From: Treponema sp. UBA4319 | GTDB lineage: Bacteria > Spirochaetota > Spirochaetia > Treponematales > Treponemataceae | Direction: 5' to 3' | DNA: 11,852 nt | NCBI GenBank assembly: GCA_002393865.1 | Contig: DGUD01000128.1 | Span: 1-11,852 of the forward strand | In this document: positions 1 through 5,867 of the stretch, in pieces | Numbering within the stretch: position 1 is the stretch's first letter | Layout of the letters: the number at the start of each line of letters is the position of its first letter | The notes under the pieces: model-generated | What the model saw: only the letters and a program-made list of their open reading frames with translations | What the model was told of the DNA's origin: nothing | Databases searched by the model: none | Translations under genes and position numbers: made by a program

Positions 1-1
1 T

Positions 2-22
2 GTTTTCATGCTGAATCCCTGG
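2..22 (+). repeat. Short dispersed repeat, copy A
   Basis: This 21-bp stretch contains CATGCTGAATCCCTGG. It matches the reverse complement of 11570-11590 at 20 of 21 positions and shares 16 of 17 bases with 11788-11804. It opens a tiny reading frame (ATG at 8, residues MLNPWTCAQAI, then TAG) with no visible ribosome binding site. The function is unknown. It is directly visible as a repeat, but whether it is mobile, regulatory or coding cannot be decided here. Confidence 0.6.
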
Positions 23-105
23 ACTTGCGCACAAGCTATCTAGCAGAAAAAGCGATTTAATGATACCATACAAACGGCTTTCAGGCAAAACAGGCCTATT
101 CATTC

Positions 106-144
106 CTGAAAGCGGGAACCCCGGCGGCTTTCCCAGATTTTTTT
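106..144 (+). terminator. Terminator-like hairpin before the NYN gene
   Basis: CTGAAAGC at 106-113 pairs with GCTTTCCCAG at 127-136, with a two-base bulge and a GC-rich loop, and is followed by seven T at 138-144. This has the shape of an intrinsic terminator for a gene lying left of the window. It ends only 18 bases before the GTG start of the next gene, leaving no room for a promoter in between. It could therefore instead be a leader attenuator of that gene. Confidence 0.4.
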
Positions 145-149
145 ATTTT

Positions 150-154
150 AAGGA
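150..154 (+). promoter_or_regulatory. Ribosome binding site fixing a GTG start
   Basis: AAGGA lies seven bases before GTG at 162. The protein from this GTG begins MDENEQKNIAVLIDADN, so the NYN fold starts almost at once. The upstream in-frame ATG at 60 has no Shine-Dalgarno site and would translate through the hairpin at 106-144. Confidence 0.6.
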
Positions 155-161
155 TAGTATT

Positions 162-998
162 GTGGACGAGAACGAACAAAAAAATATTGCGGTCCTTATC
201 GATGCGGACAACACCCCCTGCAAGGCGCTCCGTGCGATTCTTCAGGAAATCGCGGTGCACGGACACATCATCACAAAACGGGCGTACGGCGATTTTTCCA
301 TCGACACGCTCAAAAACTGGAAGAACGAGCTGAACAACAATGCCATCATTCCGGTACAGCAGTTTGCCTACACGCAGGGAAAGAATTCCAGCGACAGCGC
401 CATGATTATAGACGCGATGGATCTGCTGTATACCGACAAATACGATGCCATCGCCCTTGTCACGAGCGACAGCGATTTTACCAAACTGGCGACCCGGCTA
501 CGCGAAAGCCAGCTGTACGTCTACGGCGTGGGGCAGAAAAAGACCCCGCAGTCATTCGTGAGCGCGTGCGATGAATTTAAATATATAGAAAACCTTTCCA
601 GCGAAGAGGACGAGACGGCAGAAGCCGACGCCAAATTCGCCGCAGAAAAACGCAAGGTTCACAAGGCGTCAAAAATCAAGAAATCCGTCAAGGGGCTTAT
701 CGGCGGGCTAGTAAAGAGCAACGGCGAAATCATGACAGACCGGCAGTTCCGCAAGATATACAAGCTGCTGAACACCGCATACGACAAATACGCGGACGAG
801 ACCGGCTGGGCAGACGTAAGCGCTGCCGGCTCTTTCTTCAAGCGTCAGGATCCGGGTTTTGACACCGTTGACTACGGCTTCAGAAAGCTGACGGATCTGA
901 TGGAATATCTGGAGGATGATTTTGAGATGCAGCGCGTCTTGCCCCAGAACGGTCGGGGACGGGCAAAGTTCTTGTACCGTCCGGTTGACAAAGCGTAA
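162..998 (+). CDS. NYN-domain nuclease-like protein with C-terminal OST-HTH/LOTUS domain
   Basis: A 278-residue protein read from GTG. The N-terminal part is a NYN (PIN-like, DUF88/LabA) domain: IDADN (D14, D16), SSDSAMIID (D78, D84) and TSDSDF (D103, D105) supply the acidic residues that bind metal in this ribonuclease fold. A charged Lys/Glu/Ala-rich linker follows, then a C-terminal winged-helix OST-HTH (LOTUS) domain from about residue 165 to the end, with the conserved tract ending GRAKFLYRP. LOTUS domains bind RNA or protein partners in other systems. The likely role is a metal-dependent RNA-processing enzyme in the cytoplasm, with unknown substrate. An in-frame ATG at 60 would add 34 residues that do not resemble the family. 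The next gene starts 12 bases downstream, so the two are probably co-transcribed. Confidence 0.85.
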   Translation: MDENEQKNIAVLIDADNTPCKALRAILQEIAVHGHIITKRAYGDFSIDTLKNWKNELNNNAIIPVQQFAYTQGKNSSDSAMIIDAMDLLYTDKYDAIALVTSDSDFTKLATRLRESQLYVYGVGQKKTPQSFVSACDEFKYIENLSSEEDETAEADAKFAAEKRKVHKASKIKKSVKGLIGGLVKSNGEIMTDRQFRKIYKLLNTAYDKYADETGWADVSAAGSFFKRQDPGFDTVDYGFRKLTDLMEYLEDDFEMQRVLPQNGRGRAKFLYRPVDKA

Positions 999-1010
999 AG
1001 GAGAAGAGGG

Positions 1011-1598
1011 ATGAAGAAGATTATCACCATCAGCCGCGAATTTGGCGCGGGGGGCGGAGAAATAGGCCAGAAGATTGCGGAACAGCTCTGCTTCCGCTAT
1101 TTTGACAAGGAACTCATCCTGAAATCTGCCAAAGAAGCGAATGTATCTCCTGAAAAATTCCTTAAATTCGATGAAAAAGCGCCAAAACTCTTCGGCTTTA
1201 CGCAGAGCCTCTTTGACCTGTACAACGCCCCGCTCGACGAGCGCCTTTTTGAGGCACAGCGCACCATCATCAGGGAAATAGGCGAGCACGCGAACTGCGT
1301 CATCGTGGGCCGCAACGCAAACAGTATCCTCAAGGAATTCGACAATTCGCTCCATGTGTTCATCCACGCGGATCCCTACTGGCGGCTGCAGCGGCTCAAG
1401 AAAGAGAAGATGCCGGAAGCCACGGAACAGGAGATAAGCGAGCATATACGGAGCGTGGATAAAGCCCGCCGGAAATACTGCACCTACTACACGGACACAG
1501 AATTCGGCGTCGCCCAGTATTACGATGTCTGCCTCTGTACATCAACGCTCGGCGTGGACACCTGCGCGGACATCATCATCCAGCTGGCAAAACAATAG
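1011..1598 (+). CDS. Cytidylate kinase-like family protein
   Basis: A 195-residue protein with a good ribosome binding site (AAGGAG at 998-1003, seven bases before ATG). It starts MKKIITISREFGAGGGEIGQ, the glycine-rich loop and start typical of the cytidylate-kinase-like family (Pfam Cytidylate_kin2) and not of canonical Cmk. Further marks are the central CVIVGRNANSIL strand-loop and an Arg/Lys-rich lid around RLQRLKKEK and DKARRKYCTYYT. The family is a P-loop NMP-kinase-like group whose substrate is mostly unproven, so real CMP kinase activity is uncertain. It sits 12 bases behind the NYN/LOTUS gene, which suggests an operon and perhaps a shared RNA or nucleotide role (inference). The zinc promoter begins six bases after its stop. 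Confidence 0.85.
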   Translation: MKKIITISREFGAGGGEIGQKIAEQLCFRYFDKELILKSAKEANVSPEKFLKFDEKAPKLFGFTQSLFDLYNAPLDERLFEAQRTIIREIGEHANCVIVGRNANSILKEFDNSLHVFIHADPYWRLQRLKKEKMPEATEQEISEHIRSVDKARRKYCTYYTDTEFGVAQYYDVCLCTSTLGVDTCADIIIQLAKQ

Positions 1599-1603
1599 CA
1601 CCC

Positions 1604-1630
1604 TTGACAAAGAAACTGCTCTTCTATAAT
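1604..1630 (+). promoter_or_regulatory. Sigma-70-type promoter of the zinc operon
   Basis: A perfect -35 box TTGACA lies at 1604-1609. A perfect -10 box TATAAT lies at 1625-1630 with a short 15-base spacer. The overlapping hexamer TAATAT at 1627-1632 gives the optimal 17-base spacer and may be the one used. Transcription would begin near 1637-1640, leaving a leader of about 20 bases before ATG at 1657. Confidence 0.75.
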
Positions 1631-1631
1631 A

Positions 1632-1646
1632 TGAGAACGATTTTCA
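1632..1646. promoter_or_regulatory. Fur-superfamily 7-1-7 operator, probably a Zur box
   Basis: TGAGAAC-G-ATTTTCA matches the classical 7-1-7 Fur-family consensus TGATAAT-N-ATTATCA at 11 of 14 defined positions. The imperfect dyad extends outward to AATATGAGAA / TTTTCAAATT (1628-1650). It overlaps the -10 box and the predicted transcription start, the standard place for a repressor. The downstream genes all concern zinc, so Zur is the likely regulator. Fur or a Mur/PerR relative cannot be excluded from the sequence alone. Confidence 0.7.
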
Positions 1647-1656
1647 AATTACAGAG

Positions 1657-2001
1657 ATGAACCGGACGAAGGGAAAAGGGTGCCGCACGCTGGCACATAA
1701 GCACATCACGCATTCTCAAAGCGCCTGCGTACCGCTGGCAGCGCTGCTCCTGTTGGGCACGCTCTGCCTTATGCTCCTTGCGGAGCCGCTGCACGCCGGG
1801 CACGACTGCACAGGCCATGACTGCCCGGTATGCGCAAGCCTCCTGACCGTGCGGCAGGCGCTGGGCAGCATGGACTGCACCCCGCACGCGTCACTGTACA
1901 CCATCGTACCGCTTTTTCCCGGAGACGCCCAGACCGCCATCCCCACAATTCTGCCTGTAACGGCAAGCCCCGTCACCCGCAAGACACGCATGAACAACTG
2001 A
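1657..2001 (+). CDS. Small His/Cys-rich single-pass membrane protein heading the zinc operon
   Basis: A 114-residue protein. Residues about 24-47 are strongly hydrophobic (a membrane anchor or uncleaved signal), preceded by a basic His-containing N-terminus. Just outside the membrane segment is HDCTGHDCPVCA (H49, C51, H54, C56, C59), an obvious candidate metal site; C74 and H77 follow. The C-terminus ends TRKTRMNN, resembling the conserved tail of small unnamed proteins that I recall from Firmicute zinc-uptake loci (recollection, not a search). It is the first gene behind the putative Zur-controlled promoter. The leader is about 20 bases, and only a weak Shine-Dalgarno (ACAGAG) sits next to the ATG, so the start is plausible but not proven. 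A role in zinc sensing, binding or transfer at the inner membrane is inference. No enzyme motif is visible. Confidence 0.65.
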   Translation: MNRTKGKGCRTLAHKHITHSQSACVPLAALLLLGTLCLMLLAEPLHAGHDCTGHDCPVCASLLTVRQALGSMDCTPHASLYTIVPLFPGDAQTAIPTILPVTASPVTRKTRMNN

Positions 2002-2140
2002 TTCCTCGCACCCGATTGCAGAAAGGCTGCGACGCATTGCCATGCACGGGCATTCCCGCACAAAGGGCTCCGCAAGAAACGCCGCCCCGCACGCACAGTA
2101 TGCCCGCCAAAACGCAGCTGCCGATTCCAAAGGGCATGGC

Positions 2141-2146
2141 AGAGGA
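2141..2146 (+). promoter_or_regulatory. Ribosome binding site fixing the start of the COG0523 GTPase
   Basis: AGAGGA stands seven bases before ATG at 2154 but only one base before the in-frame ATG at 2148. This favours 2154 as the initiation codon, just ahead of the first beta strand and Walker A loop. Confidence 0.6.
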
Positions 2147-2153
2147 TATGTTT

Positions 2154-3302
2154 ATGGAACACACGAAAAAAAAGCCAGTGGTGCTCATTACGGGCTACCT
2201 CGGCTCAGGCAAGACGACGCTGCTGAACAAGCTGCTCAGGCAGGAAACACGCCGCGTCGCGCTCATCGTAAACGACATGGGAAGCATCAACGTTGACGCG
2301 GAAATTCTCAGGAAAGAAGGCGCAAACGTAACGGAATGCCCGATGTACGAGCTGCAGAACGGCTGCATCTGCTGCACGCTCCGCGACGAATTCATAAAAC
2401 AGCTGGAAAAAATTTCCGGGATAGATTCGGTGGAGGTCGTGTTCGTGGAAGCTTCGGGTATCAGCGATCCGGGGGCAGTCTCCGCAAGCTTCCTTGCCTA
2501 CGAGGAGGAGAATCCCGACACGAATGTCTACCTCACATCCGTCGTCACCGTCGTCGATGCGGACAGAATCCACCGGGAATTCCTCGGAGAGCTGAAGCAG
2601 CGCAAAGCGGACGGGGAAAAGACGGACGTGAACAAGCTGAGCGAAGAGGAAATCTCCACGCTCATCATCGACCAGATTGAATTCTGCAACTATATCGTGC
2701 TGAACAAATGCGATTTGCTCGGCGAACAGCAGCTTGCGGAGGTTGAGCGCGTTGTCCGCGACTTCCAGCCGCGCGCTCCCATAATCCGCAGCGTGCAGGG
2801 TTCCGTCGATATCGGGCAGATAGTGACGCAGGAGCCGTTCAACTACGAGCAGATTGACTCCTCGTCAGCGATACAGAAGGCTATCAACAGCCTGAGCCAG
2901 AACAAGACCGGCTGCACGGACGAATACGGAATCTCCTCGTTCGTGTTTGAGGAGCGGAGGCCGTTCAACCGCGCCCGCTTCATGGAATTCCTGCGCTCCC
3001 AGTACCCCGCGAGCCTCATCCGCGCGAAGGGCTACATCTGGTTCTCTGACGCGGATGCGAACGTTCAGCTCTTTGAGCAGGCCGGGCGCAATTCCTCCGT
3101 AACGGAGGTGTCCTACTGGATTGATGCGCTGGTTGAAGAGCAGAAGCAGGCATTCCTCGCGGAGAACCCCGACGTAAAGGAGAACTGGGACGAGGAATTC
3201 GGCGACAGGGAGAACCAGATTGTGTTCATCGGCAAAGGCTACGACCAGGCGCAGATACGGAGCGCGCTGGAAAGCTGCCTCGATGACAAGGCAGTGGCAT
3301 GA
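2154..3302 (+). CDS. COG0523 (CobW/ZagA-type) GTP-binding zinc metallochaperone
   Basis: A 382-residue cytoplasmic G3E-family GTPase. Walker A is GYLGSGKTT (residues 14-22). The family's hallmark metal-binding motif CICC is at 71-74 in ELQNGCICCTLRDEF. The switch region carries EASGISDPG (99-107), and the guanine-specificity motif NKCD is at 184-187. The CobW C-terminal domain starts near YGISSFVFEERRPF (259-272) and includes GYIWFSDADANVQLF. No His-rich tract is present. Zur-regulated members of this family (YciC/ZagA, ZigA, ZNG1) deliver zinc to client metalloenzymes under starvation. The position behind a Zur-like operator, between a metal-motif membrane protein and the zinc-binding protein, supports that assignment over cobalamin or nitrile hydratase roles. 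The reading frame is open further upstream, but that part overlaps the preceding gene and lacks homology-like features. The stop overlaps an upstream in-frame ATG of the next gene (ATGA). Confidence 0.9.
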   Translation: MEHTKKKPVVLITGYLGSGKTTLLNKLLRQETRRVALIVNDMGSINVDAEILRKEGANVTECPMYELQNGCICCTLRDEFIKQLEKISGIDSVEVVFVEASGISDPGAVSASFLAYEEENPDTNVYLTSVVTVVDADRIHREFLGELKQRKADGEKTDVNKLSEEEISTLIIDQIEFCNYIVLNKCDLLGEQQLAEVERVVRDFQPRAPIIRSVQGSVDIGQIVTQEPFNYEQIDSSSAIQKAINSLSQNKTGCTDEYGISSFVFEERRPFNRARFMEFLRSQYPASLIRAKGYIWFSDADANVQLFEQAGRNSSVTEVSYWIDALVEEQKQAFLAENPDVKENWDEEFGDRENQIVFIGKGYDQAQIRSALESCLDDKAVA

Positions 3303-3348
3303 GCCCGGCAGGAAAAAATAGCCGGCTCCCGCAAAACACAAGAAACAA

Positions 3349-3354
3349 AGAGGA
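3349..3354 (+). promoter_or_regulatory. Ribosome binding site fixing the start of the ZnuA-ZinT gene
   Basis: AGAGGA precedes ATG at 3359 by four bases, and that ATG opens a textbook signal peptide. The alternative in-frame ATG at 3299 would place 20 polar residues ahead of the signal peptide and is rejected. Confidence 0.65.
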
Positions 3355-3358
3355 ATAT

Positions 3359-4915
3359 ATGAAAGCAAAGAAATTTTTATTGGCAGCAGCCGCAGTGCTT
3401 CTGCTTGCGGCGCAGACAGCATTTGCAAAATCAAAAGCAAAGGATTCCGCAAGCCCCAAACTGAAAATCGTCACCACGATTTTCCCGGAATACGACTGGA
3501 CAAAGCAGCTGCTCGGCGACAAGGCAGACGCGGCGGAGCTGACACTGCTGCTTGACAACGGCATTGACCTGCACAGCTACCAGCCATCCGTGCAGGACAT
3601 CGCAAAAATCTCCGACGCGGACATCTTTATCTATGTCGGCGGCGAAAGCGACGAGTGGGTGCACGACGTGCTGCGTTCAGCCCGGAACAAAGAGCTTGTG
3701 GCCATCAATCTGCTCGATGTACTTGGCGAGCGCGTCAAGCAGGAGGAACACGTGGAGGGCATGGAGGCTGAGGATGAGCACCACCACCACGATGGAGAGG
3801 AGCACGAGCACCACCATGAAAAAAAAGCAGTCCCAGAGGACAGGACGCTTGCCGACTATGAGGGCGAATGGCAGTCTCTCTTCCCTTACATGAGCCAGAA
3901 CTTCAAGGCGAAGACAGCTTCGTACATGGCTGCAGCAGAAGGCTTTGACAGCAACGACAAGGCCTGGGACTTCTTTTATGAAGGGAACAAAACTGACACC
4001 CGGTTCATCAGCATCAAGAAGAACAAGGTGACGTTCACCAATGAGAACGGCTCAAAGGTGACGGGAACTTATAAATATGACGGCTTCTATGCCGATTGCT
4101 GGGGAGAGACAAGCATCCGCTACCAGTTCAGGAATACCGACAAGAAATCAAAGGCACCTGCCTACATTCAGTTTGACGACCACCTGAACTTCCCGACAAA
4201 GACGGAACATTTCCACATTTATTGCGGGGACGACCCGAAGGCAATGCTTGATATCAAATACAGCTGGCCGACCTACTATCCCAAGAGCATCGACTCCGAA
4301 GAAGAGATGATACACGAATTCCTTAAGCACTACATCGATGATGACGACGAACACCATCATGATGAAGAGGAGGAAATCGAATACGACGAGCACGTGTGGC
4401 TCTCGCTCCGCCATGCCCAGCTGCTTTGCGGCGCCATCTGCGATACGCTTTGCGCAAAAGACAACGTGAACGCCGCCACCTACCGCGCGAACCTTGCAGC
4501 CTACACTGCGCAGCTTGATGCGCTCGATGCCGGCTACGCGGATGCAGTAAAAAGCGCAAAGCGGAGCACGCTGCTCTTTGGCGACCGCTTCCCGTTCCGC
4601 TACCTTGTGGACGACTACGGGCTTTCGTACTATGCGGCCTTTGCGGGATGTTCCGCGGAAAGCGAGGCAAGCTTCAAGACCATCGCATTCCTTGCGCAGA
4701 AGGTGGACGAACTCGGCCTGCAGCACGTGATGCAGCTTGAGAACAGCAAAGGCAAGATTGCCCGCACCATCATCCAGAACAGCAAGAACAAAAAGGCTCA
4801 GATTCTGACGCTGGACTCCATGCAGTCAACAACGAGCCGCGACATCCGGAAGGGCGCCACCTATCTCGGAACGATGCAGAAAAACCTTACGGTGCTCAAG
4901 ACCGCGCTCAACTGA
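3359..4915 (+). CDS. znuA: Zinc ABC transporter substrate-binding protein with a ZinT domain nested in the His-rich loop
   Basis: A 518-residue periplasmic protein. Residues 1-23 form a signal peptide (MKAKKF, hydrophobic core, AFA cleavage) with no lipobox cysteine. The ZnuA/TroA-like N-lobe runs from about 34 to 125 and holds the first zinc histidine in LHSYQPS (H72). A His-rich tract (131-153) follows. Residues about 161-323 are a complete ZinT/YodA domain: YEGEWQSLFPY, then H275 plus HFH (H284, H286) with the spacing of the ZinT zinc site. A second short His/acid tract (332-340) leads back into the ZnuA C-lobe with DEHVWLSL (H345) and LTLDS (D486). The position of the usual third histidine reads FGDRFPFRY (D409/R410). 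In streptococcal AdcA the ZinT domain is C-terminal; here it is inserted inside the protein. It is the third gene of the zinc operon, 56 bases behind the GTPase and 79 bases ahead of the permease. Zinc is the likely ligand. Confidence 0.92.
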   Translation: MKAKKFLLAAAAVLLLAAQTAFAKSKAKDSASPKLKIVTTIFPEYDWTKQLLGDKADAAELTLLLDNGIDLHSYQPSVQDIAKISDADIFIYVGGESDEWVHDVLRSARNKELVAINLLDVLGERVKQEEHVEGMEAEDEHHHHDGEEHEHHHEKKAVPEDRTLADYEGEWQSLFPYMSQNFKAKTASYMAAAEGFDSNDKAWDFFYEGNKTDTRFISIKKNKVTFTNENGSKVTGTYKYDGFYADCWGETSIRYQFRNTDKKSKAPAYIQFDDHLNFPTKTEHFHIYCGDDPKAMLDIKYSWPTYYPKSIDSEEEMIHEFLKHYIDDDDEHHHDEEEEIEYDEHVWLSLRHAQLLCGAICDTLCAKDNVNAATYRANLAAYTAQLDALDAGYADAVKSAKRSTLLFGDRFPFRYLVDDYGLSYYAAFAGCSAESEASFKTIAFLAQKVDELGLQHVMQLENSKGKIARTIIQNSKNKKAQILTLDSMQSTTSRDIRKGATYLGTMQKNLTVLKTALN

Positions 4916-4994
4916 CAAGCGCAAGCACAAAAACAGACCGGGAAGCGCAAAACTGCACACCCCGGCTGTTCCACAGCAAGCAGGAGGCAGAACT

Positions 4995-5867
4995 ATGACA
5001 GAGATTTTAGGCACGCTGCGCCAATACCTTGGCTACCCGTTCGTGCAATACGCGCTCATAACAGGGACGCTCATAGCGCTCTGCTCGTCGCTGCTGGGGG
5101 TAACGCTGGTACTGCGCCGCTTCTCGTACATCGGCGACGGGCTCTCGCATGTGGCCTTTGGGGCAATGGCCTTTGCCGCAGTGTTCCGGCTCGCAAACGG
5201 CATGTTCCTCGCGCTCCCGGCAACCGTCGCGTGCGCAGTCCTGATTCTGTGCGGCGGCGAGCGGCGCAAAATAAAGGGGGACGCCGCAATCGCGATGATT
5301 TCCGTTGGTGCGCTCGCCACCGGCTATCTGCTCATGAATGTATTCTCGCCGTCCACAAATCTTTCTGGCGACGTCTGCAGCACGCTGTTCGGCTCGACGT
5401 CCATACTCACGCTCACGCGGGCGGAAGTCGCGGTAAGCATAGTCCTGAGCATCCTCGTCATTGTGCTGTTCATCCTGTTCTACAACCGGCTGTTCGCGGT
5501 GACTTTTGACGAGAACTTTTCCCGGGCGACGGGTATCAGGGCAGGGGCATATAACATGCTCATCGCCATCATCACAGCCGTCATCATCGTGCTGGCGATG
5601 AACCTCGTAGGCTCACTGCTGATTTCGGCGCTCATTATTTTTCCGGCGATTTCCGCCATGCGCATCTGCCACAGCTTCAGGAGCGTCTCCATCTGCTCGG
5701 CCTGCATGTCAACGGCATGCACGCTGCTCGGCATGCTCTTCTCGATACTGAAAGGAACGCCCGTCGGCTCAACAATCGTCGCCGCGGACATGCTCCTCTT
5801 TTTCTGCTGCTCGGCCATCGCCGCCATGCAATCCCGCCAGCAGAGCGGCTCCCGCACGCACGGCTAG
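4995..5867 (+). CDS. znuB: Zinc ABC transporter permease (ABC-3 family)
   Basis: A 290-residue integral membrane protein with a perfect Shine-Dalgarno (AGGAGG at 4982-4987). It has about eight hydrophobic segments and the ABC-3 permease signature LVLRRFSYIGDGLSHVAFGA (about residues 39-58), followed by further family marks such as NLVGSLLISALIIFPAISA and GTPVGSTIVAADMLLFF near the end. This family forms the channel for zinc or manganese imported by ZnuA/TroA-type binding proteins. The adjacent zinc-binding protein and the Zur-like operator point to zinc. The ATPase normally encoded beside it is absent from this window. The stop codon overlaps the stop of the convergent minus-strand gene by four bases, so no dedicated terminator lies between them. 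Confidence 0.9.
   Translation: MTEILGTLRQYLGYPFVQYALITGTLIALCSSLLGVTLVLRRFSYIGDGLSHVAFGAMAFAAVFRLANGMFLALPATVACAVLILCGGERRKIKGDAAIAMISVGALATGYLLMNVFSPSTNLSGDVCSTLFGSTSILTLTRAEVAVSIVLSILVIVLFILFYNRLFAVTFDENFSRATGIRAGAYNMLIAIITAVIIVLAMNLVGSLLISALIIFPAISAMRICHSFRSVSICSACMSTACTLLGMLFSILKGTPVGSTIVAADMLLFFCCSAIAAMQSRQQSGSRTHG

Noticed and set aside
60..161. ATG at 60 as the start of the NYN protein
   Set aside because: The 34 extra residues do not look like the family, cover a terminator-like hairpin, and lack a ribosome binding site. GTG at 162 has AAGGA at proper spacing.
708..1445. Long minus-strand reading frame opposite the NYN and kinase-like genes
   Set aside because: It spans two well-supported plus-strand genes and has no recognisable motif or ribosome site. 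It is an antisense shadow.
1830..2153. N-terminal extension of the COG0523 GTPase
   Set aside because: The frame is open, but it overlaps the small His/Cys gene, its translation is low-complexity and Arg/His/Pro-rich, and AGAGGA supports ATG at 2154.
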